Shown one piece after another: positions 18,108 through 26,448 of a stretch of DNA of 64,000 nucleotides; position 1 is the stretch's first letter, and each line of letters begins with the position of its first letter. The notes under the pieces are model-generated. The model did no database searches. It saw nothing but the letters and a program-made list of their open reading frames with translations, and was not told the DNA's origin. Origin of the DNA: Bosea sp. 124 (GTDB taxonomy: Bacteria; Pseudomonadota; Alphaproteobacteria; Rhizobiales; Beijerinckiaceae); contig NZ_PZZM01000001.1 in assembly GCF_003046175.1 (NCBI RefSeq), forward strand, positions 5,225,001 to 5,289,000. Direction: 5' to 3'. Both the position numbers and the translations under genes were made by a program.

Positions 18108-19184
18108 TCAGGAAAGCCGGTAGAACGAGCGCGCATTGCCGGCGAACATCGCGTTGCGCTCGTCAGGGCTGAACGAGGCCGTGATCTTCTTCAGCGCGTT
18201 CCAGAGCGTGCGGTAGCTGCAGCTCTGGCGGTCGACCGGGAAATTGCTCTCCATGATGCAGCGCGCCGGGCCGAAGGCCTCGATGCCAGCCATGACATAG
18301 GGCTCCCAGGCCGTCGCCAGTTCGTCCGAGGTCAGCGGGCGCGGCAGCGTATGAATGCCGTAGCCGTTATAGGTCATGCCCTGCCCGCCGATCTTGACGA
18401 AGACGTTGGGCTGGGCCGCCACGCGCTTCAGCAGCGCCCGGAAACGCTCGAACTCGGCCGGATAGAGCTTCGCATAGGGGCCGATGCCGAGCCGCCCGCC
18501 GATATGGTCGAGCACGATCTTCGTGTCTGGGAAGGCCTGCGCCAGCGCCGTGACATCGTCGAGCTGCGGGTGAAAGACCCAGGCGTCGAAGCTGAGGCCG
18601 CGCTTGCCGAGCTGGGCGAAGCCGCGCTGGAAATCGGCATCGACCAGCAAATGCTCCTGCGCCATCTGCGGCAGATATTGCGCCAGCGCCGCGTCATGGA
18701 CAAAGGTCGCGCCCTGGCGGATGCCGCGAAAACGCCCTCCGCCCGCTTCGATATGCGCGTCGAGGAGGTCGCCCGCCGCATCGCCCAGCCGGAAATCGAC
18801 CTCGCCGACAATGCCCTCGCAGACGCGCGTCGAGCCGTAGAGGCCGCTCGCCGACATCGCCGCGACGCCACGCAAAAACTCCGTCTCGCCGAGGACGCGA
18901 TACTCCGCTGGGCCGCTGGCGCGCAGCATCGAATGCGCCTGCACATGCACGGTCGAGATGATGTTGTGCCCGCCCTTGCGGATGTCCTCGACCAGTTCCG
19001 GCAGCAGGTAGCAGCCTCGCTTGTCGTCCCAGAGATGGTGGTGAGCGTCGATGATCGGCAGGTCGGGATCGACCACCTCCTCCGGCTGCTCCAGCGCCTG
19101 CCAGGCGTTCATATGAGCGAAGGTATTCGGGAAATTTCCGATAAAAACCGGCGCGTTTTCAGGAGTGTAGCGGTATCCAGACAT
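18108..19184 (-). CDS. Amidohydrolase family 2 (metal-dependent TIM-barrel hydrolase)
   Basis: A 358-residue protein of the amidohydrolase-2 family, which includes lactonases of the PDC-hydrolase and fucono-lactonase type and ACMSD-like decarboxylases. The metal-binding H-x-H motif appears as I-I-D-A-H-H-H-L-W-D near residue 45. Further ligands are likely in T-V-H-V-Q-A-H-S, V-L-D-H-I-G-G-R and the terminal E-S-N-F-P-V-D-R. The tail N-A-L-K-K-I-T-A-S-F-S and A-R-S-F-Y-R-L is typical. It follows the DhaK-DhaL gene by 44 bp on the same strand, so the two are probably co-transcribed. A lactone hydrolase feeding the sugar-type branch is plausible but unproven. Confidence 0.9.
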   Translation of the reverse strand: MSGYRYTPENAPVFIGNFPNTFAHMNAWQALEQPEEVVDPDLPIIDAHHHLWDDKRGCYLLPELVEDIRKGGHNIISTVHVQAHSMLRASGPAEYRVLGETEFLRGVAAMSASGLYGSTRVCEGIVGEVDFRLGDAAGDLLDAHIEAGGGRFRGIRQGATFVHDAALAQYLPQMAQEHLLVDADFQRGFAQLGKRGLSFDAWVFHPQLDDVTALAQAFPDTKIVLDHIGGRLGIGPYAKLYPAEFERFRALLKRVAAQPNVFVKIGGQGMTYNGYGIHTLPRPLTSDELATAWEPYVMAGIEAFGPARCIMESNFPVDRQSCSYRTLWNALKKITASFSPDERNAMFAGNARSFYRLS

Positions 19185-19228
19185 GCGTCTCGTCTCCGGC
19201 TCGATGAGCTTCGGCGGGAAAGGGCGGA

Positions 19229-20923
19229 TCAGCGGATGAAGGGCGCGAGCGCCTTCATCCAGACCGTGATGGCGACAGCACCGCCATCGGGCGAGCCGAG
19301 CGCGCGGGCGCCCAGATAGCTGGCGCGGCCGAGCTTCGGCATCATCTCGGAGGTCGCGGCGGCGCCGGTCTCGGCGGCCGTCACAGCGGCTGCCCAGGCC
19401 GCGGCAGCCGGCTTGCCGGCCTTGCGCGCCGCCATCCAGGCGTTCAGGGCGGGATCGAGCGCGTCGAGCATCGTGCGGTCGCCAGGCTTCGCGCCGCCGA
19501 TCTCGCCGACGCTCGCGATGCCGGTGGCGAAGGCCTCGTCCCAGGCCTTCGCGTCGGGCTGGGGCTGGCCGGCGAGGCGACCCGCCGCGCGCAGCAGCGC
19601 CGTGGCGTAGAAGGGCCCGGAGCTGCCGGCGATGTTGCGCCGCAAGCCGTCGCCCATGGCCGAGAGCGCGCTCGCCGGCGTCCCCCAGGCGCCTTCGGGC
19701 AAGGCACGGATCGCTTCGGCGCCACGAACCATGCTGGCACCAAGGTCGCCGTCGCCGGTCCTGGCATCGAGATCGGTCAAATGCGCCTCGGCCGCGTCAA
19801 ACGCGGCGGCGACGGCGAGCGCCGCCTGCTTCAGCACGCCGGCAAGCGGGCCGGGAGCGACAGCCTCAGTGGGTTTGGCAGCTGGCGGTGCGGCGACGAC
19901 ATGGCGCTTCGCCGGGATCAGGCCCGAGCCCATCCAGGCCGGAGCCTTGGCGGGGGCCTCCAGCAGAGCGAGGCGCTCGTCGTCCAACCTCAGCACGGAG
20001 AGCGAGCAGCCCGGCATTTCCAGCGCGGTCAGAAAATCGCCGGTCTGCGCCCAGGCAACCGTGATGCCCTTGCCGCGCAGATGGGCAAGCGCCCGTCGTG
20101 CGACGATCGCCAGCTCCATCGGCGGCGTCGCGCCCAGCCCGTTGACCAGCAGCGCGACCTTCGCCCCGGCCTTCAGGCCGCGATCGCGTGTGATCGCGTC
20201 GAGGATGGTATCGACGAGCTGGTCGACCGGCTTGATCTGCGTGCGCTCGACGCCTTTCTCGCCATGGATGCCGAGGCCGAGCTCGATCTCGTCCTCGCCC
20301 AGTTCGAAGCCGGGCTTTCCAGCGGTCGGCACCGTGCAGGAGCCGAGCGCCACGCCCATGCTGCCGAGCTCCGCAGCGGCCGCCCGCGCCAGCGCCGCCA
20401 CCTCTGTGACGCTCTTGCCGGCTTCGGCTGCGGCCCCTGCCACCTTGTGGATCAGCACGGTGCCGGCAATGCCGCGCCGGCGGGCCGGCTCGACGATGCC
20501 CTGCAGCGCCACATCGTCGGCGACCACGACGATCTCGGCGGGAATGCCCTCCTGCTTCGCCAGCTCGGCAGCGAGGCCGAAATTCAACCTGTCGCCGGTG
20601 TAATTCTTCACGATCAGCACGACGCCGGCCGGGCCGGCGGCGACACGGATCGCCGCCAGAATCGCGTCGACGCTGGGCGAGGTGAAGACGTCGCCCGCCA
20701 CCGCCGCGGTCAAAAGCCCCTCGCCGACATAACCCGCATGGGCCGGCTCATGGCCGCTGCCGCCGCCCGAGATCAGCGCGACGCGCCGCGCCTCGCGCGC
20801 CGGCAGATCGGCCCGGACGATCACGTCCTCAGCGTCGAGCAGCGCCTGGCCGGGCGAGAGATCAGCCTGCCCTTCCAGCATTTCCCGAACGATGTTGCGC
20901 GGATTGTTGATCAATTTCTTCAT
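19229..20923 (-). CDS. Fused DhaK-DhaL dihydroxyacetone-kinase family protein
   Basis: A 564-residue ATP-dependent kinase of the single-polypeptide dihydroxyacetone kinase family. The DhaK domain (about 1-330) has S-G-G-G-S-G-H-E-P-A-H-A-G-Y near residue 45 and the substrate-binding His in G-L-G-I-H-G-E. The DhaL domain (from about 365) has the Mg/ATP motif T-G-D-G-D-L-G. Members phosphorylate dihydroxyacetone, glyceraldehyde or tetruloses such as erythrulose. The ATG at 20923 (M-K-K-L-I-N-N-P) follows GGGAGGG; an upstream in-frame start at 21007 adds unrelated residues. A TGTCGACA palindrome lies 130 bp upstream. The exact sugar is unknown. Confidence 0.93.
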   Translation of the reverse strand: MKKLINNPRNIVREMLEGQADLSPGQALLDAEDVIVRADLPAREARRVALISGGGSGHEPAHAGYVGEGLLTAAVAGDVFTSPSVDAILAAIRVAAGPAGVVLIVKNYTGDRLNFGLAAELAKQEGIPAEIVVVADDVALQGIVEPARRRGIAGTVLIHKVAGAAAEAGKSVTEVAALARAAAAELGSMGVALGSCTVPTAGKPGFELGEDEIELGLGIHGEKGVERTQIKPVDQLVDTILDAITRDRGLKAGAKVALLVNGLGATPPMELAIVARRALAHLRGKGITVAWAQTGDFLTALEMPGCSLSVLRLDDERLALLEAPAKAPAWMGSGLIPAKRHVVAAPPAAKPTEAVAPGPLAGVLKQAALAVAAAFDAAEAHLTDLDARTGDGDLGASMVRGAEAIRALPEGAWGTPASALSAMGDGLRRNIAGSSGPFYATALLRAAGRLAGQPQPDAKAWDEAFATGIASVGEIGGAKPGDRTMLDALDPALNAWMAARKAGKPAAAAWAAAVTAAETGAAATSEMMPKLGRASYLGARALGSPDGGAVAITVWMKALAPFIR

Positions 20924-21051
20924 TGAGACGCCCTCCCGAATTGGCTCGCTCTGACGGCGCACCCGAATCGTGCCGCGACGATGCCGAGGGACACCGGCGC
21001 CGGGCAAGTACAGGGAGGCCGCGTCCGCTGCGGATGGCGGACAGGAGATGA

Positions 21052-21063
21052 ACTGTCGACAGT
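21052..21063. promoter_or_regulatory. TGTCGACA operator-like palindrome
   Basis: ACTGTCGACAGT is a perfect 12-bp palindrome whose core TGTCGACA recurs at 23553, 26421 and 27112, always upstream of a gene start. Here it lies 130 bp ahead of the DhaK-DhaL start codon. No clear -35/-10 pair could be assigned around it. Confidence 0.5.
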
Positions 21064-21160
21064 CCTAGAGCGACCGCGTCGAAAGGGAAAGAGCGCGTCG
21101 CGCGGAAAATCGCGGCCGCCGCCGACGTTGCGTCATTCGGCTACGCAAATTGCTCTCAAG

Positions 21161-21291
21161 CGGAAACACGGCGTCATCCGGGACAAGCCGCGAAGCGGTG
21201 CAGTTCCGGGACCCATCACGGGGCAGTGCCGCGCCCTCCGAAGGATCCCGGCGCTCCGTTTCGCTTCGGCCAGGATAACGCGGTGTTTCCG
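21161..21291. repeat. Dispersed palindromic intergenic element (second copy)
   Basis: Terminal arms CGGAAACACGGCGT (from 21161) and ACGCGGTGTTTCCG (to 21291) pair over about 13 bp, continued by ATCC/GGAT. The interior shares acaagccgcgaa with the 17945 element. It is placed just downstream of the leuD stop, so it may end the leuCD transcript. Confidence 0.65.
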
Positions 21292-21308
21292 AACGAACTC
21301 GTCAGCCC

Positions 21309-21908
21309 CTAGGTGTTGGCTGCGCCGTAGGAGTTCTCGAAAGCCTCGATCGCTTCCGACAGGCCAAGCGTGTAGCCGAGTTCGTCGATGCCGTTGACGA
21401 GACATTGCTTGGCGAAGGGGTCGATCTCAAAGCCATGGCTGGTGCCGTCCGGCAGGGTCACCGTCTGGGCGGGAAGATCGACGGTGATCTCAGCGCCGGG
21501 CCTGGCGAGCAGGTCGGCGATCAGGCCGGTCACGACCTCCTCCGGCAGCGCGATCGGCAGCAGACCGTTCTTCAGGCTGTTGTTCTTGAAGATGTCGCCG
21601 AAGCTCGGCGCGATCGCAGCGCGCATGCCGTAGTCGTAGAGCGCCCAGACCGCATGCTCGCGCGACGAACCGCAGCCGAAATTCCGCTCCGCCACGACGA
21701 TCTTCGCAGGCGCATAGGCCGGCTGGTTGAAGGGCAGTTCGGGTGCCGGCTTGCCGTCCTTGCCGAGACGGTTGTCGGCGAAGAGGTAATTGCCGAAATT
21801 GTCCGAACGCGGCTTCTGCAGATAGCGCGCCGGGATGATCTGGTCGGTGTCGCAATTGCTTTGCGCGATCGGCAGCGCAACGGCGTCGAGGCGGGCGAAG
21901 CGTTCCAT
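21309..21908 (-). CDS. leuD: LeuD-like small subunit of isopropylmalate-dehydratase family
   Basis: A 199-residue swivel-domain subunit that completes an aconitase-superfamily hydro-lyase with the product of the gene ending 1 bp upstream. Family features are C-D-T-D-Q-I-I-P-A-R-Y-L-Q-K near residue 20, F-G-C-G-S-S-R-E-H-A-V-W-A-L near residue 78, and S-F-G-D-I-F-K-N-N-S-L-K-N-G-L. The Y-L-Q-K loop resembles the F-L-Q-K loop of bacterial LeuD. Genuine 3-isopropylmalate isomerase is possible, but the setting among CoA-transferases and a TGTCGACA promoter, plus a second pair at 61456-63541, favours a catabolic alkylmalate or related substrate. Confidence 0.9.
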   Translation of the reverse strand: MERFARLDAVALPIAQSNCDTDQIIPARYLQKPRSDNFGNYLFADNRLGKDGKPAPELPFNQPAYAPAKIVVAERNFGCGSSREHAVWALYDYGMRAAIAPSFGDIFKNNSLKNGLLPIALPEEVVTGLIADLLARPGAEITVDLPAQTVTLPDGTSHGFEIDPFAKQCLVNGIDELGYTLGLSEAIEAFENSYGAANT

Positions 21909-21909
21909 G

Positions 21910-23340
21910 TCAGGCCTCCGCCATCAGCCGGCGCACATCGCTGAGCCGCCCGGTCACGGCTGCGGCCGCCGCCATCGCCGGACTCATCAGATGCGTGCGG
22001 GCGCCCGGACCTTGCCGGCCGACGAAGTTCCGGTTCGAGGTCGAGGCACAGCGCTCGCCGGGCGCGACCATGTCGCCATTGGTGGCCAGGCACATCGAGC
22101 AGCCGGCAAAGCGCCACTCAAACCCCGCGCGGGCAAACACCTTGTCGAGCCCTTCGGCCTCGGCCTGCGCCCTGACCAGACCCGAGCCCGGCACGACCCA
22201 GGCCTCGACGCCCCTGGCGACCTTGCGGCCGTTGACCACCGCGGCGGCCGAACGCAGATCCTCGATGCGCCCATTGGTGCAGGAGCCGATGAAGACGCGG
22301 TCGATCTTGACATCCTCCAGCGCCATGCCCGGCGTCAGCCCCATATAGGCCAGCGCCCGGCCCATCGCTTCGCGCCGCTCGGCGGTCGTCGCAGCGGCCG
22401 GATCGGGCACATAACCGTCGATCGGCGAGGCGTCCTCAGGCGTCGTGCCCCAGGTCACCATCGGCGCGATCTCGCTGGCGTCGAGGATGCATTCGCGGCT
22501 GAACACGGCGCCGGGATCGGAACGCAGGTCACGCCATTGTTCGACCGCCCTGTCCCACTCCTCGCCCTGCGGCGCGCGCGGGCGGCCCTTCAGATAGGCG
22601 AAAGTGGTCTCGTCGGGCGCAATCACGCCGGCCCGGCCGCCGGCCTCGATCGTCATGTTGCAGATCGTCAGCCGCCCCTCCATCGAGAGCGCCTCGATCG
22701 TCGAACCGGCATATTCGATGGCATGACCGGCCGCGCCCGCAACGCCGATCTTCGCGATCAGCGCCAGCACGACGTCCTTGGCGGTGACGCCCTCGGCCAG
22801 TTTCCCCTCGATCAGGACGCGCATCCATTGCGGCTTGCGCTGCCACAGCGACTGCGTCGCCAGCACATGGCCGACCTCGGTCGCGCCGATGCCGAAGGCG
22901 AGCGCGCCGAAGGCGCCATGGGTCGAGGTGTGGCTGTCGGCGCAGACGATGGTCATGCCCGGCAGGCTCAAACCCTGCTCGGGGCCGACCACATGCACGA
23001 TGCCCTGGCGCGGATCGCCGAGCCCGAACATCTCGATGCCGTTCTCGCCGGCGTCGCGCGTCAGCGCCTCGATCATGGTGCGTCGCTCGGGGTGATTGAC
23101 CGCCGTCATGTCGCGGCTGTGCGTCGGCACGTAATGGTCGGCCGTACCGAAGGTGCGCGAAGGCGCGCGAGGCTTGAGCCCGCGCGCGCGCAGGATCTCG
23201 AAGGCCGGCGCCGTCACGTCATGGATGAAATGCCGGTCGATGAAGAGCAGATCCTGGCCATCCTCGCGCGAAAGAATGCGATGCTTGGCCCAGATCTTGT
23301 CCAGCAGCGTTTGCGGTCGGGCGTCCGGTACGAGATCCAC
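21910..23340 (-). CDS. leuC: LeuC-like large subunit of isopropylmalate-dehydratase family
   Basis: A 476-residue iron-sulfur hydro-lyase subunit. Three cluster cysteines are visible in I-G-S-C-T-N-G-R and G-C-S-M-C-L. Other marks are L-D-K-I-W-A-K-H near the start, [14 protein letters not shown], and W-G-T-T-P-E-D. The start chosen is the GTG at 23340 because a GGAGG lies 8 bases upstream and the length then matches LeuC (about 470). A GTG at 23433 and an ATG at 23391 give longer, non-homologous N-termini with poor ribosome-binding sites. The divergent region 23341-23732 holds a TTGACA promoter and TGTCGACA operator for the facing CoA-transferase operon. Confidence 0.9.
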   Translation of the reverse strand: MDLVPDARPQTLLDKIWAKHRILSREDGQDLLFIDRHFIHDVTAPAFEILRARGLKPRAPSRTFGTADHYVPTHSRDMTAVNHPERRTMIEALTRDAGENGIEMFGLGDPRQGIVHVVGPEQGLSLPGMTIVCADSHTSTHGAFGALAFGIGATEVGHVLATQSLWQRKPQWMRVLIEGKLAEGVTAKDVVLALIAKIGVAGAAGHAIEYAGSTIEALSMEGRLTICNMTIEAGGRAGVIAPDETTFAYLKGRPRAPQGEEWDRAVEQWRDLRSDPGAVFSRECILDASEIAPMVTWGTTPEDASPIDGYVPDPAAATTAERREAMGRALAYMGLTPGMALEDVKIDRVFIGSCTNGRIEDLRSAAAVVNGRKVARGVEAWVVPGSGLVRAQAEAEGLDKVFARAGFEWRFAGCSMCLATNGDMVAPGERCASTSNRNFVGRQGPGARTHLMSPAMAAAAAVTGRLSDVRRLMAEA

Positions 23341-23523
23341 GACAATATCCTCCGGATCGGGCGACAACCCGATCTTATCCAAGTGCGGCATCCTGCCCGA
23401 TTTCGTCCCGGTGCCGGAATGCTCTTTGGGCACCTCGCCATCGCGAACCGCGATGGCGGGCCAACACCGTCACACCATGGCGATGACCTGTCTCGAAGCT
23501 GGCACGCGCCTCCACCAGACGGC

Positions 23524-23560
23524 TTGACAGTCCGTGAGGGCGATTCCTAAAGTGTCGACA
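23524..23560 (+). promoter_or_regulatory. Promoter with TGTCGACA operator
   Basis: TTGACA (23524-23529), a 17-base spacer, CTAAAG (23547-23552), then GTGTCGACAC (23552-23561), whose core TGTCGACA is at 23553-23560. The operator would cover the transcription start. It drives the CoA-transferase/MaoC/hydrolase operon from 23733; the leader between (about 170 bases) shows no convincing gene. Confidence 0.7.
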
Positions 23561-23732
23561 CCAAAACAAACATGATCGACCGGGCGCCGGTCATCGCAAA
23601 GGCCAAAGCGGCCACTCCGGGAGCATTGGCGGCGAGTAGCCGGGCTGAACCTGAGGCTTCAGCCATCATGCGACGCGGAGTTTCCCAGCGGCGCGGTTCG
23701 CCGCCAACCAGAACAGCCTCGGAAATCCAGCC
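23561..23732. other. Untranslated leader upstream of CoA-transferase operon
   Basis: A reading frame from an ATG at 23572 runs through this leader into the next gene in another frame. It has no ribosome-binding site, is rich in Ala/Arg/Pro and resembles nothing known, so it is treated as non-coding. Confidence 0.4.
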
Positions 23733-25022
23733 GTGCCTCAATCCTCGCCCGATGATCCCGCATCGCCCGGCAGCGCCGCCGCCGCTCTGCGACCGCTCCG
23801 CTCGGGCCCCCTCGCCGGCATCCGCGTGCTCGACATCGCCACCATGATCGCCGCGCCGCTGGCCGGATCGATCCTCGGGGATTACGGCGCCGATGTCGTC
23901 AAGATCGAGTTGCCCGGCGCCGGCGACACCGTGCGCAAGCTCGGCGAGCAGCGCGAGGGCGTCGGCCTCTACTGGAAGACGCTGAGCCGCAACAAGCGCA
24001 GCGTCGCGCTCGATCTGCGCCTGCCGGAAGGACAGGCCCTGTTCCTGCGCTGGCTGCCGCAATTCGACGTGCTGATCGAGAATTTCCGTCCCGGAACGCT
24101 CGACCGCTGGAACCTGAGCGAGGTGCGCCTGCGCGAGGTCAATCCCTCGCTGGTGATCCTGCGCGTCACCGGCTTCGGCCAGACCGGCCCCTATAGCGGA
24201 AGGCAGGGCTTCGGGACGCTCGCCGAGACCATGAGCGGCGTCTCCTCCGTGCTGGTGCGCGACATGCGCGGGTTCCCGAAGGACCAGCCGGCGCTGACCT
24301 CCTTTCCCATGGGCGATGTCTCGGCCGCGATGATGGCGGTCAACGGCACGCTGGCGGCACTCGTCCAGCGCGAGCGCACCGGCAAGGGCGAGACGGTCGA
24401 TCTCGCCATCTATGAATCGCTGCTGAAGTTCATGGAGCTCGAACTGCTCCAGCACGACGCGACTGCTGCGCCCTCGCCCACCTTCGTCGAGGAGCGCTAC
24501 GCCGACTCCGCACCGCGCGGCATGTATCGCTGCAAGAACGACGAGTGGATGTCGCTTTCGGGCAGCGCCCAGCCGATCGCCGAGCGCATCCTGTTGCTGG
24601 TCGGCGGCGAGGAGCTGGCGAAGGATCCGCGCTTCGCCAACAACGCATTGCGCGTCCGCAACATCGTCGAGCTCGACGCCATCATCCAGGGCTGGTGCGC
24701 GCAATACACCCGCGAGGAGGCGATCACCCGTATGAGCGCAGCCGGCTGCGCGGTCGGGCCGGTCGAGACGGTGCGCACGCTTTTGTCCAATCCGCAGGTC
24801 GTGGCGCGGCAGGTCGTGACAACGGTGCAGGATCCCGATCTCGGGCCGCTGCGCATGACCAGCGTCATCCCCCGTTTCGGCGGCCACGAATTGCAGCCGC
24901 CGCGTCCGGGGCCGACGATCGTCGGCGCCGACACCGCCGCGGTGCTGTCAGCCGATCTCGGCCTCTCCGCCACCGAACTGGCCGAACTCGACGCGCAGGG
25001 CGCGATCGACCTGCCGTCCTGA
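23733..25022 (+). CDS. Class III (CaiB/BaiF) CoA-transferase
   Basis: A 429-residue CoA-transferase with a complete set of motifs: L-A-G-I-R-V-L-D-I-A-T-M-I-A-A-P, Y-G-A-D-V-V-K-I-E-L-P, N-K-R-S-V-A-L-D-L-R, and the catalytic Asp195 in F-P-M-G-D-V-S-A-A, 17 residues before the Q-R-E-R-T-G-K-G motif. The N-terminal 25 residues before the first motif are Pro/Ser/Ala-rich. The start is a GTG with a weak ribosome-binding site. It leads an operon with a MaoC hydratase and an alpha/beta hydrolase, and probably activates the acid that those enzymes process. Acceptor unknown. Confidence 0.93.
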   Translation: MPQSSPDDPASPGSAAAALRPLRSGPLAGIRVLDIATMIAAPLAGSILGDYGADVVKIELPGAGDTVRKLGEQREGVGLYWKTLSRNKRSVALDLRLPEGQALFLRWLPQFDVLIENFRPGTLDRWNLSEVRLREVNPSLVILRVTGFGQTGPYSGRQGFGTLAETMSGVSSVLVRDMRGFPKDQPALTSFPMGDVSAAMMAVNGTLAALVQRERTGKGETVDLAIYESLLKFMELELLQHDATAAPSPTFVEERYADSAPRGMYRCKNDEWMSLSGSAQPIAERILLLVGGEELAKDPRFANNALRVRNIVELDAIIQGWCAQYTREEAITRMSAAGCAVGPVETVRTLLSNPQVVARQVVTTVQDPDLGPLRMTSVIPRFGGHELQPPRPGPTIVGADTAAVLSADLGLSATELAELDAQGAIDLPS

Positions 25023-25049
25023 TCCGCACTGCTTCCGAAAGGCCGTTCC

Positions 25050-25583
25050 GTGACCGACACCGCCGTCTCCGCGACTGCCCCGGCTCCCCGCAAGGAGAGC
25101 GGGCTCTTCCTCGAGGATTTCGAGGTCGGGCAGATCTATCGCCATCCCTTCGGCCGGACCTTGACCGAGACGGACAACAGCTGGTTTTGCCTGCTCACCC
25201 TCGGCATGAACCAGGTCCATTTCAACGAGGATTATGCCAGGCGCACGCCCTTCGGAAAGGCGATCATGCCGAGCCCCTTGACGCTTGCGGTCGTGACCGG
25301 GCTCTCCACCATGGATTTCGGCCAGAACACCATGGCCAATCTCGGCTGGAAGGAGGTGACGCTGCCGCGCCCCGTCTTCGCTGGCGACACGCTCTACGCC
25401 CGCACCACCATTCTGGCCGTGCGCAAATCCACTAAACGACCCTCGGTCGGCATCGTCGATGTCAGCACCCAGGGTTACAATCAGGACGGCAAGGTCGTGC
25501 TGACCTTTCTGCGCACCATGATGGTCTACCGGCGCGGCCATTCCCCGGCGGCTCATCTGCCGGACATCGAGCCGGACGCCTGA
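25050..25583 (+). CDS. MaoC-like hot-dog dehydratase
   Basis: A 177-residue hot-dog-fold protein of the MaoC acyl-CoA hydratase family. It has the N-terminal pattern F-L-E-D-F-E-V-G-Q-I-Y-R-H-P-F-G-R-T-L-T-E-T-D-N, then M-N-Q-V-H-F-N-E-D-Y-A-R-R-T-P-F-G-K-A-I with the hydratase His, and the sheet-forming G-D-T-L-Y-A-R-T-T-I. The pattern resembles mesaconyl-/methylfumaryl-CoA hydratases, where a water is added across an alpha,beta-double bond of a CoA ester. It starts with GTG, 27 bp after the CoA-transferase stop and just ahead of the hydrolase gene. Confidence 0.92.
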   Translation: MTDTAVSATAPAPRKESGLFLEDFEVGQIYRHPFGRTLTETDNSWFCLLTLGMNQVHFNEDYARRTPFGKAIMPSPLTLAVVTGLSTMDFGQNTMANLGWKEVTLPRPVFAGDTLYARTTILAVRKSTKRPSVGIVDVSTQGYNQDGKVVLTFLRTMMVYRRGHSPAAHLPDIEPDA

Positions 25584-25608
25584 GCCTGCCTGCCCACGGA
25601 GCGCCACG

Positions 25609-26394
25609 ATGCCACCTGCCCTGCTCACGCACGAGGTCACAGGCGACAGCCGCGACATCGCTCTGTTGCTGCTCCATCCGCTCGGCGCCGATCTGCGCTT
25701 CTGGGATGCCTGCATCGCGCACTGGCGCGGACTTTTCACCTGTGTCGCGCCCAATCTGCGCCAGAGCACGACGGCGCCTTCTCTGCGCCCGACCACGCTG
25801 GAGGAACAGGCCGACGATCTCGAGGAGTTGCGCGCGGCGCTCGGCTTCGGGCATCTCGTCCCGGTCGGCTGCGCCATGAGCAGCATGGTGGCCGCCTGCT
25901 ATGCGGCGCGCCACCCCGACCGGACGGCCGCGCTGGTGCTGGCCAATGCGACACCGCGCTCCTCGGAGCAGGCAGCCGCGATGCTGACCGCGCGCGCCGA
26001 AACCGTCCGCAGCGGAGGCATGGCCGCGATCCTGCCGCAGGCGGTGGAGCGCCCCTTCCTCAATCTGCCGAAGGACCGGCGCTACGAGGATTATCTTGCC
26101 ACCTTCGCCGGGCAATCGGCCGACGGCTACGCCCTCGCCTGCCTGGCGAGCGCAGGTTTCGACGCCGCCCCGCTGCTGCCGCTGGTGCGCTGCCCGAGCC
26201 TCGTCATCGCCGGCGAGCATGACGTGCTGCTGCCACCAGCACTCGGCCGCGAGGCCGCGAGCCTGATCCCCGGCGCCCGTTTCGAGATCATGCCCGACGC
26301 CGCGCATTTCGCGCCCTACCAGCGCCCCGAGGCCTTCGCTGCGCGTGTCGCCAGCTTCCTCGACGCAGCGCTGCGGCGAACCGTTCCGGCTTGA
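25609..26394 (+). CDS. Alpha/beta-fold hydrolase-like protein with Ala at the nucleophile position
   Basis: A 261-residue alpha/beta-hydrolase-fold protein resembling 3-oxoadipate enol-lactonase (PcaD). It has L-L-L-H-P-L-G-A-D near residue 22 and the C-terminal D-A-A-H-F-A-P-Y-Q-R-P-E with the His. The nucleophile elbow, usually G-x-S-x-G-G, reads G-C-A-M-S-S at residues 87-92, so Ala89 replaces the catalytic Ser; Cys88 and Ser91 flank it. The protein could be a cofactor-free C-C or hydration enzyme, use another residue, or be non-catalytic. ATG preceded by CGGAG. It ends the 23733 operon, and its stop overlaps the next TTGACA promoter. Confidence 0.88.
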   Translation: MPPALLTHEVTGDSRDIALLLLHPLGADLRFWDACIAHWRGLFTCVAPNLRQSTTAPSLRPTTLEEQADDLEELRAALGFGHLVPVGCAMSSMVAACYAARHPDRTAALVLANATPRSSEQAAAMLTARAETVRSGGMAAILPQAVERPFLNLPKDRRYEDYLATFAGQSADGYALACLASAGFDAAPLLPLVRCPSLVIAGEHDVLLPPALGREAASLIPGARFEIMPDAAHFAPYQRPEAFAARVASFLDAALRRTVPA

Positions 26395-26428
26395 CAGCTC
26401 GGCGGGCCCGCCCATACGAGTGTCGACA
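26391..26428 (+). promoter_or_regulatory. Promoter with TGTCGACA operator
   Basis: TTGACA (26391-26396) overlaps the stop codon of the hydrolase, followed by a 17-base spacer, ATACGA (26414-26419) and TGTCGACA (26421-26428). The layout of -35, -10 and operator is the same as at 23524-23560. It serves the gene at 26449. Confidence 0.68.
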
Positions 26429-26448
26429 GATTATCCTCAAGGAGCGAG

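Larger units (their letters stand above)
20924..21308. other. Intergenic region with operator and palindromic repeat
   Basis: This 385-bp region between the kinase start and the LeuD stop contains the ACTGTCGACAGT palindrome (21052-21063), probably in the kinase promoter, and a long hairpin repeat (21161-21291). No gene is visible. Confidence 0.6.

Noticed and set aside
21309..23340. Taking this leuCD pair as settled leucine biosynthesis genes
   Set aside because: Family membership is clear, but the position among catabolic operons and the presence of a second pair make the substrate uncertain.
23572..23847. Possible small protein starting M-I-D-R-A-P-V-I in the leader of the 23733 operon
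   Set aside because: No ribosome-binding site, overlaps the CoA-transferase in another frame, composition of a random GC-rich frame.
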